From Dichotomocladium elegans (taxonomy: Eukaryota; Mucoromycota; Mucoromycetes; Mucorales; Lichtheimiaceae): DNA of 64,000 nt. The notes under the pieces were generated by a model. It made no database searches and was not told where the DNA came from. It saw only the letters and a list, made by a program, of their open reading frames with translations. The stretch lies in NCBI GenBank assembly GCA_025716815.1, contig JAIXMN010000035.1, forward strand, positions 124,001 through 188,000, given 5' to 3'. A program made the position numbers and the translations under genes. The first letter of the stretch is position 1. Each line of letters starts with the position of its first letter. Shown in pieces: positions 12,282 to 22,438 of the stretch.

Positions 12282-12478
12282 ATCTTGTACACAAACAGAC
12301 AAGTAAAACACCATGTAGATCTGAATTAAATAGGTTTTGATTACAATAAAAGAGGAAAAAACCGTATAAGATACTGAGTACAAAAAAAAAGTGCTAGAAA
12401 GTAAAGGGATTTTTTTTTAATGCGTTCTCTAAACATCTCGACGAACAATCGCATTTTTTCTTTTTTCCTCCTCTTTGT
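12282..12478. other. short convergent intergenic region
   Basis: It holds the 3' ends of the kinase gene and the GPI-protein gene, which converge here. AT-rich; no other feature seen. Confidence 0.5.
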
Positions 12479-13178
12479 TTAGAAGAGAGCAACGGCAACA
12501 GCGCCAGCAGCAAGGCCGAGAGCAGCGCTGGCCTTGACAGCAGAAGCACCCGAGGTGGTGCTGGAGGGTGCGGGAGCCGAGCCAGAGGATGAGCCAGAGG
12601 GCTTGGCGGCGGAACCTGAGCCGGAGGAGGCAGCAGCAGCAGAGGGACCCGCAGCGACAGAGCCAGGGGGAGCAGAAGCGGAGCCGCTGTTGAGAATGGT
12701 GAAGTAAGGGGAGTAGGCCTGGCCCTGTTCAGTGGTGACCTGGACAGAGTCTTAAAAAACAAAGAAGTTCAGCGACTCTCTCGCTCGCAGCTCTCTTTCT
12801 CGCATATTTTAACTTACAATCAGATCCAGTGGGGATAGAGCTGTCAATAGCCCAGTCGTACTTGCCAACAGTGGCGTCGAGCTGGGCATTGGAGATAGTG
12901 GCAACAGTGTTCAGATTGGTGGACACGCCCGAGCGCAAGACAATGGAGGTGACGGTGGTGGCGTTGGTGACAGTCCTAGAGAGAGAGAGGGGGGGATAAC
13001 ACACTTGCATTTAGCAACCGGTCATGGTGGGTTGGTCACCGTTGACAACTCACCAGGTGATGCTGTTGGTCTGACCAGTATGCCACACGGAACCGAGGAT
13101 GGGATGGATGACGGAAATTCCCTGGGCGGAGGCGGAGGCCGCGAAGGCGAGGAGGGCAGCGACAGCAGAGAACTTCAT
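12479..13178 (-). CDS. secreted GPI-anchored Ser/Thr-rich protein, Kre9/KNH-like
   Basis: Predicted cell-surface protein of 184 aa, likely attached to the membrane or wall by a GPI anchor. Exons: 13054-13178, 12818-12975, 12479-12750; introns 78 and 67 nt with donors GTGAGT and GTAAGT. The N-terminus MKFSAVAALLAFAASASAQ is a clear signal peptide. Residues ~20-110 resemble the fungal Kre9/KNH N-terminal domain, an immunoglobulin-like fold, with the typical opening ISVIHPILGSVWHTGQTNSI and the closing DYSVQVTTEQG-like strand. The rest is Ser/Ala/Gly/Pro-rich, then a hydrophobic tail (SAALGLAAGAVAVALF) ending at the stop, as expected for GPI attachment with a small-residue omega site just before it. 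The exact role is unknown; family members are linked to beta-glucan assembly or surface display. Confidence 0.9.
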
Positions 13179-13296
13179 TTTTTGGTGGGGAGGAAGTTGA
13201 GATGTAGGGAAAGGTGAGAGGACCGGTGAAAGAGTCGTTTAAAAAAGAAAGGATGTAAAAAAAAAAACCCGTCTCTGGATTGGGATCGATAATTTG

Positions 13297-13304
13297 TATT
13301 TATA
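13297..13304 (-). promoter_or_regulatory. TATA-box candidate of the GPI-protein gene
   Basis: TATAAATA on the minus strand lies about 120 bp upstream of the start codon at 13178, a suitable distance for a strongly expressed surface-protein gene. Position and sequence only; no transcription-start evidence. Confidence 0.5.
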
Positions 13305-15959
13305 TGTACTGAGTATTAGAGGGTGAAAAAAAAATGTTGTGCGACACGAAGCTGAGAAAGGTGGCATGTCGTACAACTTTCAAAAATAGAGCGAGGCCAT
13401 CCTCCTCTTTTGCTTTCCTCGGCCAAGTGCCATTCTAAATCAAATCAAGATCGACCCGCGCATCGCTCCTATTAGTTAAATGGTAGATCGTGGCATAGTC
13501 CTCATATTGCGATCGAGAGGGCAAATACCGTGTGTGAGAGCGAGATTAGACAGTCTTTATTTCCGTCATTTCAAGTATCTGTGAATGGGTAAAAAATAAA
13601 AGTAGGACATGTTGCTCCACCAAAAGATGCTTTCTCTACCTGTTCACACGGACATACTGTGCGCATAATTCGAAAAGCGAGGATATGAAAGGGGCGATCC
13701 CTCAGAATTCGATGAACGATTTGTTTATTTATAGCGGCTCTCGTGTATCTGGTCAAGAGGGAACCTTTTGGAACGAAAGCGCGACCCTCCAGTCCGGTGT
13801 TTCGCTTCACATGGGTGAATTTACAAACTTGGTTCATCATCATCTCACAAAAGGTAGTTCCACACACGCCCATGAAGTCACTCTGTGAGTTAGCTGCGTC
13901 GCAATAATTTATAATGGGCTGAATAAAAACCTCTTGTCACTGCTCCTTTCTACCGACCATATTCAATTCAACCACATTATTATCGTCTGCGCTCACTGGT
14001 CCTAGCCTTATTCTCTCGGATGCTTTTTTTATATATATGTATTTATTTACATTTTTAGACGGCGACTCGTAGCACACGTCTTGAAAACGGGTGTGCCGAG
14101 AGCGAAATTATCCAATTATGCAATTTGCTATCAAATAAATTGTAGCACAGTGCGACATTCACGACGAACGACATTCAAACCCCCTTTTTTGTTATTCTGC
14201 AGCCGAACACAACAGATCGCGCCGGTTTGCCTCTACCAGACTCGGTCCCTCCATTGAAGCCCTAACGAAACTCTTGGAAACGTGGGGGATCTCGGAAGCG
14301 AACAATTTCTTTTTTTCTTTCTTGAGACGTTAAAAAGATTACTTTGCTGCAAAACGAATCAGATAATAGAGGAAGGGCTTCGATTCTTCTTCGCTTGGGA
14401 GCACGTCAGCAAAGTGGCGGATGTAAACATTTATGCATGCTCTGTAGAGCACGTCCCTGATTCTATCTATGTACTCCGCACCGTCTTATTCTATCTCATT
14501 CTATCAGCCTCTAATGTCTTCGTCCGACGACGAGGGGGACCGGTCCTCTCGAAGGTGCAACATCAACGGGGTTACGTTCCGACAGCGTTTGGTGTTGACA
14601 TGAACAGGCGCCCATCTCTCCGTATGGATGCAATGCATATTGTCAAGTGATGAAATGTTTGGTCCACCAGGAAACACCTCTTGATCTATTTCAGGAACGT
14701 GTTCCTTTTTAAGATGAGGTTCCATTGTTTACATCCTGATTGAGAGACGGAGAGAGCTATGCACACGCACATTTCCTTACCAGCGATCCGTTCCAACACA
14801 AGTGGATAGTCTTTTGCTCTGCTGACATATTATTTCGATTTATAAATTAAACCATCCCGCCGCTCAATGCTGCCAATCCTGTTTTTTACAAATAATGAAC
14901 TAACCTCGTCTTGTTCAAGCGCTGGTGATTGCTCAAACTCTCTGGGTAGCGGAAATGAAATGTTGCACGCGAAGACTTTGGTTATTGTCAAACTTTCTTT
15001 TAACCTTTAAACCCTTCTCGTTTACCTATTTCTTTTTTTCAATACTACGAAGACCCATGTTGCTTAACCCGTGGTGTTTGTGGAGTACGACTGTACTGAA
15101 ACAATGAGCTATCCAGCTTGCATATGAAATGCAACATCCTCAAGCCATTTTGTTCTCACGGTATAATCTTTTTCGACCAAATTCAAAGTGAGGGGCGTCA
15201 ACGAATTTACGCAGCGGGTATATTCATGCATATATATGAATAAAAGCGAATTGTATATCGAGACTCTCGTGTAAATTGAGCTAGTCTCCCCTCAAAGACG
15301 CAAATGGAAGATGATCATTCCCGATAAATGATCATAGAGCATCTCCAATTGCTTTGCTCATTCCGTATCAGAGTATCGTCAACTTTGAGGGTGTTTTAAA
15401 GGATTCATTGGGTTGCTTATTCCACGTAAAAGGATAAACCAAAAGTAAAACAAAAACATACCATTTGATAGATTATTCCCTGAGAATGTGCTTCCGTTTT
15501 ACAACTGTGAGATCGCAGTGCCAAATCAACGGAAGGATGTTTTCCTCTGGAGATCCTCCTTGGCTGATAGAAAAGGGCGGAAAATTAAACAATTGGTGGA
15601 ATTTCAGTCAAGCTATAATTCACATCCCGGTCTCTCGGACCTGAATCCCATAGAGCCAAGCGTCTTTACGCGTGATGACAAATCGAAGGTCGTATGCATA
15701 CACGTAAAGATGTCGCACAAAAAAGCTTTCTCTTTATACAGTTTACATTCTGAATGAGAACGCTTTTTTTTTTACAATAGACAAAGTCATGTCCTTGTTG
15801 ATGTACTCTCTGCAATCCGTTTGTCCCTGCACTGAAAATCCGCGTAGTATACCGTGCAAAGATAACGCTGAGCTTATACTTTGCACATTCCCAAGCGAGA
15901 GGACGCAGGCATCCGGATGAAATAAACGGGAATCAAACGCAGTTACAGAGCATACAGTG
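13305..15959. other. gene-poor region, nothing recognised
   Basis: Short frames on both strands with no domain or splice support. At about 13470-13530 there is a tRNA-like D-arm motif without a matching T-arm box (see rejected items). Confidence 0.5.
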
Positions 15960-16600
15960 ACCAAGACACAGTCCGATTTTTCAAATTGATGTTTGAGAAA
16001 GTCTTGAGTGAACCAGTTGCTGCAAAACAGCTAGGAATCCAGGTTCGTTCAGCCCACCGATGGAAATTACAGTACGAGAAGGACCCTGACAGCATCTTTT
16101 AAGAAATGTAACGCGAGGGGCCGTTCGCATATTCTCAATGAAGAGCATAAGAACGTTATTTTAGAATGCGTTGATGAGAATCCATCCATTGTTCTAGAGC
16201 AGCTGATGGAGCAACTGCTCCAAAGATTTGAGGGTCTCAAAATATCTAAAATGACGCTCCATCGATTTACGAAAAACGAATGCAGCTTGTCATTGAAAAC
16301 CGCTCGGCTTCAGCTTGAATACAGGATCAGTGCTGCGAAGATCCAAAAGCGCCTTAACTAGGCGCGCAGATGGGACAGGACCAACATCTACTTTAGAAAA
16401 AAAAACTGCGTTTTCTTGATGAGTCCTGATTCCATATCAATATGAAACGCCGCATGGCATGATCCAAACTGCTGCATCAGAAGGTCAATAGAGCGGACTG
16501 ACAAGATGAAAGCGGCTACAATATTATACAAACCGGAAATATTACCTTTATCCCATCTATGAAAGGGTTTGTCCATCTTGATTTCTTATAAATAACGGCC
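15960..16600 (+). mobile_element. decayed Tc1/mariner-type (DDE_3) transposase, 5' two thirds
   Basis: Read with several frame changes, the plus strand encodes a helix-turn-helix start (YSDQDTVRFFKLMFEKVLSE, then AAKQLGIQVRSAHRWKLQYE), a second DNA-binding block (LNEEHKNVILECVDENPSIV, KMTLHRF), and the first catalytic block (CVFLDES, then FHINMKRRMA). This is the order of the Tc1/mariner DDE_3 transposases frequent in Mucoromycota. Stops and shifts interrupt it at least four times (for example near 16101 and 16428), and the second D and the E block are missing, so it is inactive. It is closely related in sequence to the element at 60490-61400 on the opposite strand. Terminal inverted repeats were not found. 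Confidence 0.85.
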
Positions 16601-17862
16601 TTTCTGAGCGACCTCTTCTTATCCAATCCATCCTCAGCTTCTCTTCCATAGCTTTATCCGGTATGAATCTATATCATATCGTTTGTTTTTATTTGTGACT
16701 GACACTTGTTGCTTTTGTAGATTGACCAGTCTCACCCGTACCCAGGGTCATGGAAGGGAGTGCGACGGATACCGGACTCCTCGTTGGTGCCATGATTTGG
16801 CTGCCTTCAGGCATGGTCCTTCCTTTTTTTGTCGCTGGTCCCCCTCCTGTTCCTCCATCCTGGTTATGTCGGGACATACTTTGCTAGCCCCGTGGAGGAG
16901 GGTTTAAGTTAAAGAGTATGGAGAAGGATCAATATTCTTTGTTGACTAACAATTTTCTTTATTGCTTCCAATATCGATGCAAATTCTTTGTACGTACCTA
17001 TTGATACGACAATTTTATGCAATCCTGTGCGTCATTTTTTGTACTTTGTACGACATATATTTTGAAAATAAGGCACAGTATAAAACAATCTACAACTATT
17101 AGGAAAAGAAACCTATCTTCTCACAAAACTGATGTATAGAAATAACTGTCTCTACGTTCTGCCTTGCTAATTCACTGCTTGAACGCTTCTATGGTCGCCG
17201 CGTGTAATAATTGTTCTAATGTCTGTAAGACAAGTTCCGGGCTGGACTGGGAAGGTCGCTGTGCAGAATGTTTCCAGGCTATGAAGGTCAAGTCCCTCTT
17301 TCATAGAAAGATAAAAAATGCTCACACCCACTCATCTATTAATTAAAATATTGAATCGAGCTAAGCGGTAGTATCATTGGGCCTCCAATATAAGAAAACC
17401 ATCTTTATTCCCCAGTGTTCAGATCATCTCAATTTCAAGTATAATATATAGTTCGTAGTTTAAGGCAATGCGATGCCTATTGTAGTTCTAAATAAGTATT
17501 TATAAGATGATGGAAGAGTCACCACACGCGTAAGGCCCTCGTACGTAAAATGATCATGCGAGTGATATATTAAAACAGAAAATACCTTAAAATCCTCCCT
17601 GAATGGATAGAAAAGGGGGGCTCTTCGCTCGCTTGAAGTACCTTAATGTCATGCCCGAGTTATGGCCACATTATACATCAATGCAGAAGCAGCAATGTTT
17701 TCTCTACTAACCCCGAGGAACAGCAATGTAATCAGCAACAGCCGAAACAACAAAGTCACTTCAGGATCGAGGTGCCGCCAACGACATCCTGACGCTTTCG
17801 ATGCCTCTGTATATATGTGTCTGTTATATTTAATAGGCTGATAGGCGCCGCTTCTTGACATC
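16601..17862. other. intergenic; two short unassigned frames
   Basis: A 45-codon hydrophobic, proline-rich frame starts at ATG 16751 after a plausible intron (donor at ~16661, acceptor TTTGTAG ending ~16720). A Cys-rich frame from ATG 17191 carries CNNCSNVC and, further on, CAEC. Neither could be tied to a family or to a full exon chain, so neither is called as a gene. Confidence 0.35.
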
Positions 17863-18200
17863 ATGATCATTACGTGTCAATTCTGCAAACCGCGGATGTG
17901 TGTTTGGAAGGAAAAAGAACTGCCGCACCAGCAGGTCTCATCTTTTTTCTCTATGTGCTACAATAAAGGAAGAGTACACCTACTTGCTACATTATCAGCC
18001 AATGGAAGCAAGATGAATCCTTTCTGCTCCTTCGTTGGTGGTCCTCGTTATACTATGATAGCCAGGTATAGTACTCAGATGCCACGGCAACTCTTCGAAT
18101 CTTTGGGAAAGCCCAAAATCTTTGTAGCGTCCACCTGCAATCCAAATTCGCATGCGATTACTTCCGAATTAATCGACCTAATCCAAGGAATCGAATACTG
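17863..18200 (+). mobile_element. decayed Helitron helicase-like fragment
   Basis: The frame from 17863 contains a zinc-type block (TCQFCKPRMCVWKEKELP, then SMCYNKGRVHL) and, after a variable gap, LFESLGKPKIFVASTCNPNS. This matches the layout of the Helitron-like N-terminal region: a C-x2-C block followed by CxxGKV/I, then the (L/F)G.P..F.T.TCNP segment. Spacing is shortened relative to intact elements, and no Rep HUH motif or helicase domain follows, so it is a degraded remnant. Helitron ends (5' TC, 3' CTRR hairpin) were not identified. Confidence 0.65.
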
Positions 18201-18832
18201 TTTATTATTGACTTCGGTTTACGCATATGCCAACCAGATTCATATAATATATAATCCATGGCTTCTGATCTGCCATACCCATCGACAACAGTGCCATCCC
18301 TGTCCTCATATGAAATTTGAGCGCCAGGAAACTATAAGAAACCACAGCGTCATTTTTCTAGCCTCCTAGTAAAAATACCAAGGCTTGTAGCGATTAAGTT
18401 TGAGGAAAATGTGACATCTGATTTGTCATGAATTCTCGTGCAACACGACATTCATTCTTCGCCATGGTGTGACCTCGATTTTCCATCCAAGGCGACATAC
18501 ACTTTCGGGAAAATACTATGCCTCAGCTTCCCTTAAGGTAAAAAGCATAGGTCGCGACTTTTTGGCAGCTGAGCGAAAGATGCAATTATTCTTGAGGGTG
18601 ATAATGAATCTTCCGGAGCTAGGCGATCGCGTGCCTGCCCGGCGCCCGCCGAAGCGTTGGGAACAAGCTGAGATTTGTAACTATCCCTGAGAAAAGGAGA
18701 GAGTGTACGTAAGCAAGCTTTTTTTTTTCCCAGCTACTTTCCCCAGGTTACACAAGAACCCTGAATGCTCATAAAAGAACGCGATGTCTCAATGGTTCCG
18801 CTTTCGTCTTTGTTTTTCTCTTCCGTGACACC
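18201..18832. other. intergenic, promoter side of the oxidoreductase gene
   Basis: No gene was recognised. A pyrimidine-rich stretch precedes the start codon at 18833. Confidence 0.5.
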
Positions 18833-19964
18833 ATGGCACCGCTCAAGTGGGGTATTATTGGCACAGGTGGAATTGCTCATACGTTTTCCAAAGGTCTTCA
18901 GGTCGCCTCGAAGGGCACACTGGTAGCAATTGGAAGTCGAGCCAAATCGACCGCCATCGCGTTTGGATCCCAGTACGGTGTACCCGAGGAAAAATGTTAC
19001 GGCACTTATGCGGAGCTGCTAGCCGATCCTGATGTCGATGTAGTGTACATCTCGACACCTCACCCTCAGCATTGTGAAGTGGCGATCCAGACAGCGGAGG
19101 CGGGGAAGCACATGCTGCTTGAGAAACCGTTTGCCATGAACGAGGCCGAAGCGATCCGAATCTTCGATGCGGTCAAGAAGAATAATGTTTTTCTGATGGA
19201 GGCGTACATGTATCGCTGCCATCCCCAGACACTGAAGATTGTCGATCTCATCAAGGAGGGCGCACTTGGCACCGTCAAGGTGATTCGTGCCAACTTCACC
19301 TTTGATGGCCGGCCACTGGGCCCTACCTCGCGCTTGTGGCGAAACGAGCTTGGCGGCGGTGCGATTCTCGATATTGGCGGATGTAAGCAAACCTTCTTCT
19401 TCATTGAGAATGAAATGTTTGGGGTTGAAAACTAAATCGATATATGTATCTATCTGGACCTCCCGGAAAGACCCAATGTCCTTTGCTCGCCTGATCGCCG
19501 GTGCTGCCCAGCAGACGGCTGCCATCAATCCGACCGAGATCAAGGCTGTTGGCCATATCCAGCCCGAGACCAACGTGGACGAATGGACCGTTGCATCAGT
19601 GCAGTTTGAGAATGCTATCAGTGCACAACTTTTCGTGGGTATCTTTGCAGATTCTGAATCATACGTCCAGGTAATTGGCGACAAGGGGTCCGTCAAGGCA
19701 CCGAATATCTGGCGCCCAGACATTGCATCCATGGGCCCCATCCGCGTTGAATACACCGAGTATGGAAAAGACCCTGTCGTCATCCCCGTCGAAACGCCGC
19801 AGCCCAACCTCTATGCTATCGAAGCCGATGCCGTTGCAGATGCTATCCTGGAAGGCAAGAAGGAGTGCAAATATATGACTTGGGAAGATAGTCTGGGTCA
19901 GATTCGAGCAGTGGATAAGTGGCGAAAGGAGATTGGATTGACTTATTCTGCCGATCAGCTATAA
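18833..19964 (+). CDS. Gfo/Idh/MocA-family NAD(P)-dependent oxidoreductase
   Basis: Predicted sugar or diol dehydrogenase of the Gfo/Idh/MocA superfamily, closest in pattern to D-xylose 1-dehydrogenase (NADP+)/dimeric dihydrodiol dehydrogenase. Two exons, 18833-19382 and 19471-19964, joined over an 88-nt intron (donor GTAAGC) inside GGGAILDIGGYPMSF; product 347 aa. The N-terminal Rossmann motif GIIGTGGIAHTF (residues 7-18) binds the cofactor. EKPFAMN (residues 97-103) supplies the family's conserved lysine, and the C-terminal half is the alpha/beta substrate domain. ISTPHPQH (residues 73-80) and the IGGYP segment are further family signatures. ATG 18833 lies directly in front of the Rossmann strand, so there is no organelle signal and a cytosolic location is likely. 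The substrate cannot be decided from sequence. Confidence 0.94.
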
Positions 19965-20769
19965 AAGAAAGCTCTTCAAACGCAAGAGCATGTGTCATAC
20001 CAATCCATAATAAGTTTTCCCTGCTCATATTTTGAAGCACATACAGTTTGAAAAGGTGAAGATCTCATTATTGATGGATATATAGCGCTCCAGACATATT
20101 GGCCAGAGGGAAGTAGGTCAGAAAAGTTCATTGGGACTTTTGGCCCTGCAATGAGTAGCAGCCACTACAAGAAACAATGATATAGAACGTCTTTGCCAAT
20201 GTATTATGAAGGATAGCTATGCAGCCTGCATCACAACGTCGCAGTCTTTTCTTTCAAGTCACCCAGGGCTTGCTGCATGTTCGTCTTTTGACATGACCAC
20301 ATCCTCGGCCTCTGCACTCTACGCACACTGTTGCACGGAATTCTACTTTTGTCGTTGTAAGCTAAACTACCATTTTACCACATCTTGAATGTCATAGAAG
20401 AGATTGCTAGAGAACAACGTGGCTGGGGGTATGCAGTAACCTTCTTTCGTCCTGTGTGGATAATAGGCGTTATTTAATGCTCTATGCGCCTTGGACATGG
20501 TGATAGGCGGAAAGTCGCAGGCGGAAACATACAGCGTTTACTCGCTCTGACAGTTCAATTACCTGTGCATCGACTGTATGTTTTGTCGACAAGGTATGAG
20601 AGTTATGAAAGAGATGGCGGATTCATCATCGTGGAATGAACTTTATGCTCTCCAATCTCGCGCTCATTCTCCCCCCCTTTGAACTTCCGAGACGAAGTTA
20701 AAGTTTGTCTTTTTATTTTACTGTTTTTTTCCCTTCCCGCATACTTACCAGAAACGAGAAAAAAAACCG
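19965..20769. other. intergenic, nothing recognised
   Basis: Between two same-strand enzyme genes. It presumably holds the terminator of one and the promoter of the next. A T-rich stretch lies at about 20705-20760. Confidence 0.5.
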
Positions 20770-22241
20770 ATGGTCTTTGCACGGCATATCTCAGCTTTTG
20801 TTGGTCGGCCCTTGACCGGTCTCGCGAGAACTGGGCGTTTCTTTGGTACATCTGCAGGATCGCGTCCGACATTCTACGATATGACGAGTGATACAGCGAC
20901 TGAGATTACGGATGACATGATGACCATTATGAGGAGGGCCTCACGTCGGGACGATGTCTTTGGAGTGGGTATAACCACTGTCGGAGGGGTGGTGGTGGAT
21001 GGCAGAGACTGACCGGAAAGGAGGAAGAAGAACTCAAAAGGGGGATATCGAAACCTGCCGTTTAGGACGACCCGTCTATCAAGGAGCTTGAGCATCACGT
21101 GGCTAAGCTGCTTGGTCACGAAGACGCCTTGTTTTGTGTGAGCGGCTGCATGACCAACCAACTGGGTTTACGCACACTGTTGACCCAGCCGCCGCATTCG
21201 GTCCTTGCAGATGCCCGGTCGCACATCAATCTTTACGAGTGTGGTGGCCTCGGTAAGCTCTCGCCAAGCGTTAGAAAAAGGGGGGGCCCATTGGTGTACT
21301 TGAGCTTGTCTGTCTGTCTAACTCGATGTATATGCACTCTCTGAAAGCATATCATTCCCAGGCTAGCCTGACCGCGGTCTCACCGACAAACGGCGCCTAC
21401 CTGACGTGCAAGGACATCGAGGATAATCTGGTGACGGATACCATACACGGGGCTCTGACGCGGGGTACGGCGGATAAATAAGGAGGAGGGTGAACGCAAA
21501 CAAAAAGGAAAGCTCACATTGAATTTTTTGAAACATAAAGTGGTGGCGCTGGAAAACACGCTCAACGGGACGATCATGCCGCTCGACACGATGGATGCGA
21601 TCCACACATTTGCACGGCGCAAGGGCCTTCTTTTGCACCTTGACGGCGCCCGTCTGTGGAACGCGAGCCAGGCGACGGGGGTTGCGCTGGACCGGTACGG
21701 AGCCCTGTTTGATACCGTCTCGATCTGTGTCTCCAAAGGCGTGGGTGCGCCCATTGGCTCTCTGCTGGTGGGGTCGGCCGACCGCATGCGTCGCGCGCGC
21801 CATATCCGGAAACTAATGGGCGGCGGTTGGCGCCAGGCCGGACTCCTCGCTGCGACCGCCAAGCACTGCATTGACACCGTCGTGCCTACCATGCCCAAGA
21901 CGCACGCGCTCGCCCGCCGGCTCGCAGACCACCTGCAAAGCCTCGGCATCCGCCTCCTCCTCCCCTGCGAGACCAACATGCTCTTTATCGATACCCATCC
22001 CTGGATGACCATTCGTCAACTTGCAGACAGACTTAGGGAAAAAAACATCATCATCTCTCCAGATGAAGGTACCGTGACCCGACTCGTCCTGCATTATCAG
22101 ATAGATGACAAGGCTGTCGAGGATTTTATGGAGGTAGCCACAGCACTTGTCCAAGAATCGGCCACGCAGGGCAAACCTGCTGTGCAAGCCCAACACCGCT
22201 CTCATGATCCCACTAAGGCGTATCCATCCTCATCGATGTGA
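20770..22241 (+). CDS. L-threonine aldolase (PLP enzyme), possible mitochondrial presequence
   Basis: Cleaves threonine or allo-threonine to glycine and acetaldehyde using pyridoxal phosphate. Exons: 20770-20964, 21066-21252, 21348-21464, 21541-22241 (introns 101, 95, 76 nt); product 399 aa. The joins restore family signatures: DDVFG|DDPSIKELEHHVA, HINLYECGGL|AYHSQ, and DTIHGALTR|VVALENTLNG. The cofactor lysine is in SICVSKGVGAPIG (about residue 232), after LHLDGARLWNA. The first ~35 residues (MVFARHISAFVGRPL, rich in Arg/Ser and free of acids) precede the usual start of the enzyme (TFYDMTSDTAT) and look like a mitochondrial targeting sequence. Yeast Gly1 lacks such an extension, so this is an inference. 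The last ~25 residues are an unrelated hydrophilic tail. Confidence 0.93.
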
Positions 22242-22438
22242 TGTGTGATACAATGCGATTGTTATTATGTACGATGTCGGATTATAAACGACTGGAAATC
22301 GGGGGGGGGAGGGAATGGAGCCGCTACGGAAAAGAAATAAATGTACTTGCGAGAAGGATATATTCATCAAGATCTAATGAGGTATGATAAAACGAAGATG
22401 TGGAATAGATGCAGCAAATAACTTGGTGTACCATCTTC

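Noticed and set aside
13465..13540. tRNA-like sequence (A-box-like tagttaaatggtaga)
   Set aside because: The D-arm motif is good, but there is no GGTTCGA-type B box at the right distance and no acceptor stem pairing by eye. At most a tRNA relic.
16751..17346. Two short frames (hydrophobic 45 codons; Cys-rich from 17191) as genes
   Set aside because: No family recognised and no complete exon chain. Noted in the intergenic entry only.
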